A stretch of 61,936 bases of DNA from Sulfonitrofixus sp039714575. GTDB taxonomy: Bacteria; Campylobacterota; Campylobacteria; Campylobacterales; Sulfurimonadaceae. A program made the translations under genes and the position numbers. This document shows, in pieces, positions 58,587 through 61,936 of this stretch (its first letter is position 1; the number at the start of each line of letters is the position of its first letter). A model generated the notes under the pieces. The model worked only from the letters and a program-made list of their open reading frames with translations. It had not been told where the DNA came from and made no database searches. Where the stretch lies: contig JBDLJE010000005.1 in assembly GCA_039714575.1 (NCBI GenBank), forward strand, positions 1 through 61,936, written 5' to 3'.

Positions 58587-60830
58587 TTAACCCGACTCCT
58601 TTACAAAACTTATCAGTTTTTGCTGTGTTAACGGTTCGGCAAAATAGAATCCTTGCAGGATCGTACAGCCTGTGTTTTGCAGTTCAAAGACCTGCGCTTC
58701 GGTTTCGACACCTTCAGCGACGGTCTTCAACTCCAGCAGACTGCCCAAGGTCACGATGGAGCGTGTCAAGAGCAGGTTCTGTTTTTCATGAAGCATGTCG
58801 GCAATAAAACTTTTGTCGATCTTCAGCTCCGTTACCGGAAGACCCTTGAGCATGCTCAGTGAAGAGTATCCTGTTCCAAAGTCATCTAATGAGACGCCTA
58901 TCCCTTCGTTTCTGAGGCTGCTTAACACCTCTTTTGCCTTGCGCACATCATCGATAAGAAGACTCTCTGTCACTTCGATGATAAGCTGCTCTTTTGGGAA
59001 ACCGGTCTCATCGAGGATCATCAATATTTGACTCAGGTACTCTTCGTGGAGCAGCTCATAAGCTGAGGTGTTGACGGAGAGTGTAAATTTACTGTCGGTC
59101 TCTTTCCAGACCTCTAACACCATCTCACAAGAGCGTTTCAGTGCGAACCGGCCCAGCTCAGAGATCTCGCCTATCTCTTCGGCGATCGAAATAAACTGGT
59201 CTGGTGAGACGGAACCGAGTTTTGGGTTCTGCCAACGGATCAGTGCTTCGACACCTTCGATATGCAGGGTCTGTGCATTCATCTGAGGGTGCAGCAGCAT
59301 ATAGAACTCGTCATTGTTGAGCGCATCGCGCAGCTGCAGCTCTATGTCGAGACGTTTTTTGGAATACTCATCTAAAGCGACAGAGTATTCTAAAAAACCA
59401 AGTTTGCTCTCTTTAGCTTTGTAGAGGGCCATGTCTGCCTTACTCAGCAGCAGGTCGGTCGAGCCGGCATCACGCGGGTAGTGAGCGATACCTATGGTGA
59501 CCTTAGGGTAGAGGGTGATGTTGTCAATAATGACGACTTCACTGAGGACATGAATGATGTGTTGTGCAAATTGGGCGATCTTGTCGTACGGTTTTGTGGT
59601 AAGGGCGATAAACTCGTCACCGCCTTGTCGAATGACATACTCATGCTCTTCAACAATAGATGAAAGGCGCTGTGCGATGATAACAAGAAGTTTATCGCCA
59701 AAGGGGTGGCCGTAGTTGTCGTTGATGGACTTAAAGTTATTGAGGTCCATAAACAGTGCACTGTATTGGCGATGGAGTTTGTCCCAGTCTCTGGTCTTGT
59801 GTTGTAAAAAGTATCGGTTAGGCAGTTGTGTCAGGGTGTCATGGTTGGCGGACCAGACAAGTTCTGTTGTCTGTAGTTTGTCGCGTTTATGGTTGATTAT
59901 ATAAAAGAGTAGTGTGAAGAGGTAGAAGAGGATGATACCAAGCAGAAAAGAGTAGAGCCGGTTGTACAGGTCCGCATAGAGCTTTTGATAAGAGACGGAT
60001 GTCATGTTGATAAAATTAAACTTCTGGTTGTATGTTGTCAGGACCAGCAGCTCCTCTTTGTCCCTGTTGAGCAGGTCAAAGATCTGTACGCCGGAAGAAC
60101 GGACATTTCGCGCGTTTAACTGGGTAAGAGTGGCTTCTGGAATAGGCTGGTAGTACCAGGACTCCATCTGCTCTTTTGGTGCATCAGAGGCGTAGGTAAA
60201 ATAGTTGTCATCACGAATAAGGGCAACACCGATGTGCTGTGCAAAGCCTTTGGTGTTCCATGAACTTTTCTGCAGGGAGAGGTCGATACCCGTGTTTAAG
60301 ACAAAAATGACATTTCCGTTGTCGTCCAGGATCGGCTGGCGCAGGGGGATGACCCATTTGCCGAGAGCCTTCACATGGGTCGTGTGCCCAATGACCATTT
60401 TTTTATATTTAAGTACTTTTTCAAAGGTCTGGCGGCTCATCTCGTCATCCAGAAGATTTGGAAGTTTGTAGTGTTTGGGAATGTTGGAGATCGAGATGAC
60501 CTGGCCGTCCGCCCGGGCGATCCCGAAGCCTGCAAGAGAAGGGTTCGTCTTCAACGGGTGTCGTATGAGTTTTTGTGCTCGTTGGGGATGGTTGAGGACA
60601 TCGACCTCTAAAAGGCGAGCACCTAGCAGTCCAAGCAGTGTCTCATCTTGCTGCAGGTCGGAGGCAAAGGAGCTGGACACCATGCTGTTGATGTACTGCA
60701 GTTCGAGTATCGCTTTTTGCCTCACCTCGCTCCATGTTGAAAAGATCAGCACAGTAGTCGCTATAGCCACAAAGAGAGTGAACAAGATAAAGAAGGTGGT
60801 CATTGTGCTATATCGCCGATGCAGCTTCAT
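58587..60830 (-). CDS. Membrane sensor with Cache, GGDEF and EAL domains
   Basis: This 747-residue c-di-GMP enzyme has a transmembrane helix (about 12-34), a periplasmic Cache-type sensor (about 40-290), a second helix (about 295-320), a GGDEF domain (intact GGDEF at 403-407) and an EAL domain (intact EAL at 528-530, with DDFGTGYSSL and EGVET). Both cyclase and phosphodiesterase sites look complete, so the net activity cannot be told. The ATG at 60830 lies behind AAGGA. It is a single gene with its own -10 box. Confidence 0.93.
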   Translation of the reverse strand: MKLHRRYSTMTTFFILFTLFVAIATTVLIFSTWSEVRQKAILELQYINSMVSSSFASDLQQDETLLGLLGARLLEVDVLNHPQRAQKLIRHPLKTNPSLAGFGIARADGQVISISNIPKHYKLPNLLDDEMSRQTFEKVLKYKKMVIGHTTHVKALGKWVIPLRQPILDDNGNVIFVLNTGIDLSLQKSSWNTKGFAQHIGVALIRDDNYFTYASDAPKEQMESWYYQPIPEATLTQLNARNVRSSGVQIFDLLNRDKEELLVLTTYNQKFNFINMTSVSYQKLYADLYNRLYSFLLGIILFYLFTLLFYIINHKRDKLQTTELVWSANHDTLTQLPNRYFLQHKTRDWDKLHRQYSALFMDLNNFKSINDNYGHPFGDKLLVIIAQRLSSIVEEHEYVIRQGGDEFIALTTKPYDKIAQFAQHIIHVLSEVVIIDNITLYPKVTIGIAHYPRDAGSTDLLLSKADMALYKAKESKLGFLEYSVALDEYSKKRLDIELQLRDALNNDEFYMLLHPQMNAQTLHIEGVEALIRWQNPKLGSVSPDQFISIAEEIGEISELGRFALKRSCEMVLEVWKETDSKFTLSVNTSAYELLHEEYLSQILMILDETGFPKEQLIIEVTESLLIDDVRKAKEVLSSLRNEGIGVSLDDFGTGYSSLSMLKGLPVTELKIDKSFIADMLHEKQNLLLTRSIVTLGSLLELKTVAEGVETEAQVFELQNTGCTILQGFYFAEPLTQQKLISFVKESG

Positions 60831-60860
60831 GAACAATCCTTTTTATATGAGGTCAATATA

Positions 60861-60866
60861 ATTATA
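60861..60866 (-). promoter_or_regulatory. -10 box for the GGDEF-EAL gene
   Basis: ATTATA on the plus strand is TATAAT on the minus strand, 31 bases upstream of the start at 60830. Confidence 0.5.
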
Positions 60867-60907
60867 GTCTAAAATTATTACATGATAGATAAAGCAATAA
60901 TAATTAA

Positions 60908-61065
60908 TTATGCTGCTGTTTTGATACGTTTCAGACTTCCTTTAGCACGTTGATACAGATCATTATTGCGGCTTTTATATTGGAGTAAGTCTCTATAGAG
61001 ATTGAAAGGTTTTTTATCGACATAACCGCTTGCCCTGGCTAAATAAAGTTTAAAGCGTGGCGGCT
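60908..61065 (-). pseudogene. 3' tail of an unidentified gene
   Basis: On the minus strand a frame ending with TAA at 60908 reads as a protein C-terminus (SGYVDKKPFNLYRDLLQYKS, ending KGSLKRIKTAA). The codons look like real coding DNA of this genome. Upstream of about 61050 the frame runs into the remnant of another gene on the opposite strand, so the N-terminal part is missing. I cannot name the family. Starts in the wider open frame (to 61249) lie inside the other remnant and are not credible. Confidence 0.35.
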
Positions 61066-61219
61066 TGCAGACGAGCTTAAAAAGACGGTGGTCAGGGTCA
61101 ATGCTCTGCAGAAGTACTATGTGCCGGAGTACGACAAAGCCATCAAAGAGACAACGGCGTCGCTCGAAGAGGTGGAGCGGGAGTTTTTGATTATTGTTAA
61201 AAAGGCGAAAGAGCGGTAA
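61043..61219 (+). pseudogene. 3' remnant of V-type ATP synthase subunit D
   Basis: The plus-strand frame after a TAA at 61040 reads through WRLADELKKTVVRVNALQKY and ends after KKAKER at 61219. This matches the C-terminal helix of V/A-type ATPase subunit D, whose hallmark is L-x-x-EL-K-K-T-x-R-R-V-N-AL. Only about 55 of the roughly 200 residues remain, with no start codon or binding site. No other V-ATPase genes are present. It lies head-to-head with another gene tail, so it looks like a rearrangement scar. The family call is from motif memory. Confidence 0.6.
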
Positions 61220-61385
61220 TATTTCTCTCCAAGTACTCATTATATTCATCTGAACTTTGATTATTACATAGTACTTTCTGCAACGCGTTAATTAATGAGA
61301 AAAACAAACGCCAACAAGTTATACTTCCACTATTAAAGAAAACTAATTAAGAACAGAATAGTGCTGCAGTTAAAGGATAAAACTT

Positions 61386-61808
61386 ATGAAACATTTTGAC
61401 AATATTATTAATAACATGATAAAGGCACACAAAGACCCAAAGACACAATACTCACCAACACAGATGTTTGTTTCAAAAAATGAGTTGAGTTTTGCTATTT
61501 CCAGGCTTTTGGACGCACAAGAAATCTTTGCTGGTGAGACCTTAGACAACAAAGAACTCACTTCAGACTTGCGTACAACATGGTTTAGCATTAGAGATGA
61601 GATGCCAAGTCAAACAGCCAATGACATTGCACTATGCATTATTGAAAACACCCCATTAAGCAATACGCAAGAGCAAACTAACGAAGTGCAGCACTTGTTT
61701 TACAAGGCAATGCATACGTACACAGACAATACAGAGTTATCAAACGCATTTACAGAAATTTTCTTTGGCCAAGTTCAATCTGAAAAGTTTAATATGAGGG
61801 CATTTTGA
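61386..61808 (+). CDS. Protein of unknown function, AT-rich
   Basis: This 140-residue soluble protein has no signal, no membrane segment and one cysteine. It begins MKHFDNIINNMIKAHKD behind AAAGGATAAAACTT, a good binding site. Composition is helical and rich in Asn, Thr and Glu. I recognise no family. Its codons are more AT-rich than most genes here, and it follows the remnant zone, which suggests recent acquisition. A short TTG-started frame (24 codons) overlaps its stop. Confidence 0.65.
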   Translation: MKHFDNIINNMIKAHKDPKTQYSPTQMFVSKNELSFAISRLLDAQEIFAGETLDNKELTSDLRTTWFSIRDEMPSQTANDIALCIIENTPLSNTQEQTNEVQHLFYKAMHTYTDNTELSNAFTEIFFGQVQSEKFNMRAF

Positions 61809-61860
61809 GTTTTTCTAAAGAAACTTTTCACTTTGTGAAATCACATATGCTAGTTTTATC

Positions 61861-61936
61861 ATGGGACGATACAAAGTAAAGCTATGTCCTCATGTAACTA
61901 AGCCGCCTAGTTGTTTAGCAAAAAAGTGGAGATTCA
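61861..61936 (+). CDS. Possible partial ORF at the right edge
   Basis: From the ATG at 61861 a frame stays open to the window end (25 codons, starts MGRYKVKLCPHVTKPPSC). It has no clear ribosome binding site. The short length means it could be chance. Confidence 0.2.
   Translation, partial: MGRYKVKLCPHVTKPPSCLAKKWRF

Noticed and set aside
60908..61249. 113-residue intact gene on the minus strand
   Set aside because: Its N-terminal half is the mirror of the subunit D remnant on the plus strand; only the C-terminal tail looks coding.
1..61936. CRISPR array, insertion sequence or rRNA
   Set aside because: No regularly spaced repeats, transposase genes or rRNA sequence were seen on either strand.

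Overview
The window is about 62 kb of a chromosome from a member of the Campylobacterota (epsilonproteobacteria), most like the free-living sulfur-oxidising Sulfurimonas/Sulfurovum type. I infer this from gene content and protein style, not from a database search. The clues are a long TrmB (390 residues), pyrH-rpoZ-rel synteny, ferredoxin-type siroheme reductase, small monoheme cytochromes c, an MSHA-type pilus operon, few -35 boxes but many clear TATAAT -10 boxes, and frequent GTG/TTG starts. Gene density is high, with many ATGA-type overlaps. No rRNA operon, CRISPR array or intact insertion sequence is visible.

Layout. 1-3055: a cut-off DMT exporter, an EI24 membrane protein, a YtfJ-like protein, a DUF429 protein and acylphosphatase. 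3286-5199: siroheme nitrite/sulfite reductase. 5233-12644: a probable 53-residue small protein, then pyrH-rpoZ, then rel/spoT-tyrS-flavin oxidoreductase-amidase. 12650-14117: a Crp/Fnr regulator divergent from a DUF2249/TusA-like gene with a perfect FNR-type palindrome between them, followed by what looks like the stump of a large membrane protein. 14176-16278: DHH phosphoesterase, an Fe-S-type Rrf2 regulator with an operator over its own -10 box, and rpsO with a structured leader. 16400-19160: two tandem paralogous PKD-domain envelope proteins. 19245-25484: envelope genes (kdsB, lipoproteins, OmpA/TPR), trmN6, a YkgJ-like protein and trpC, flanked by two paralogous cytochromes c. 25485-27400: a more AT-rich patch with a lysine-2,3-aminomutase-like radical SAM gene, a MerR regulator and a decayed ORF. 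27654-34585: yqeY, a SulP transporter, valS and a UvrD-type helicase.

34644-44236 is a nine-gene operon on the minus strand in the order known for Vibrio MSHA pili (mshI-J-K-L-M-N-[unknown]-E-G). It encodes the assembly machine but no pilins. 44617-48207: era-rplI, a ferredoxin-thioredoxin reductase/rhodanese fusion and argG. 48319-51160: an MFS transporter, a small unknown protein and a MATE transporter. 51208-57221: a tightly overlapping operon rluD - FN3 lipoprotein - trmB - ftsE - ftsX - envC-like activator, which couples RNA modification with septal cell-wall hydrolysis; the amidase it would activate may be the one at 11214. 57284-58509: a SEDS (RodA/FtsW) gene and a CAU-anticodon tRNA. 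58587-60830: a Cache-GGDEF-EAL protein. 60908-61219 looks like a rearrangement scar: the 3' tail of a V-type ATP synthase subunit D gene lies head-to-head with the tail of another gene. The right edge (61386 onward) is AT-rich and carries unknown ORFs.

The best candidates for undescribed biology are the conserved C-terminal domain of the PKD pair, the rpsO leader as a possible S15-binding element, the unknown gene inside the pilus operon, the FN3 lipoprotein in the ftsEX operon, the FTR-rhodanese fusion, and the KamA-like enzyme whose substrate residues differ from lysine 2,3-aminomutase.
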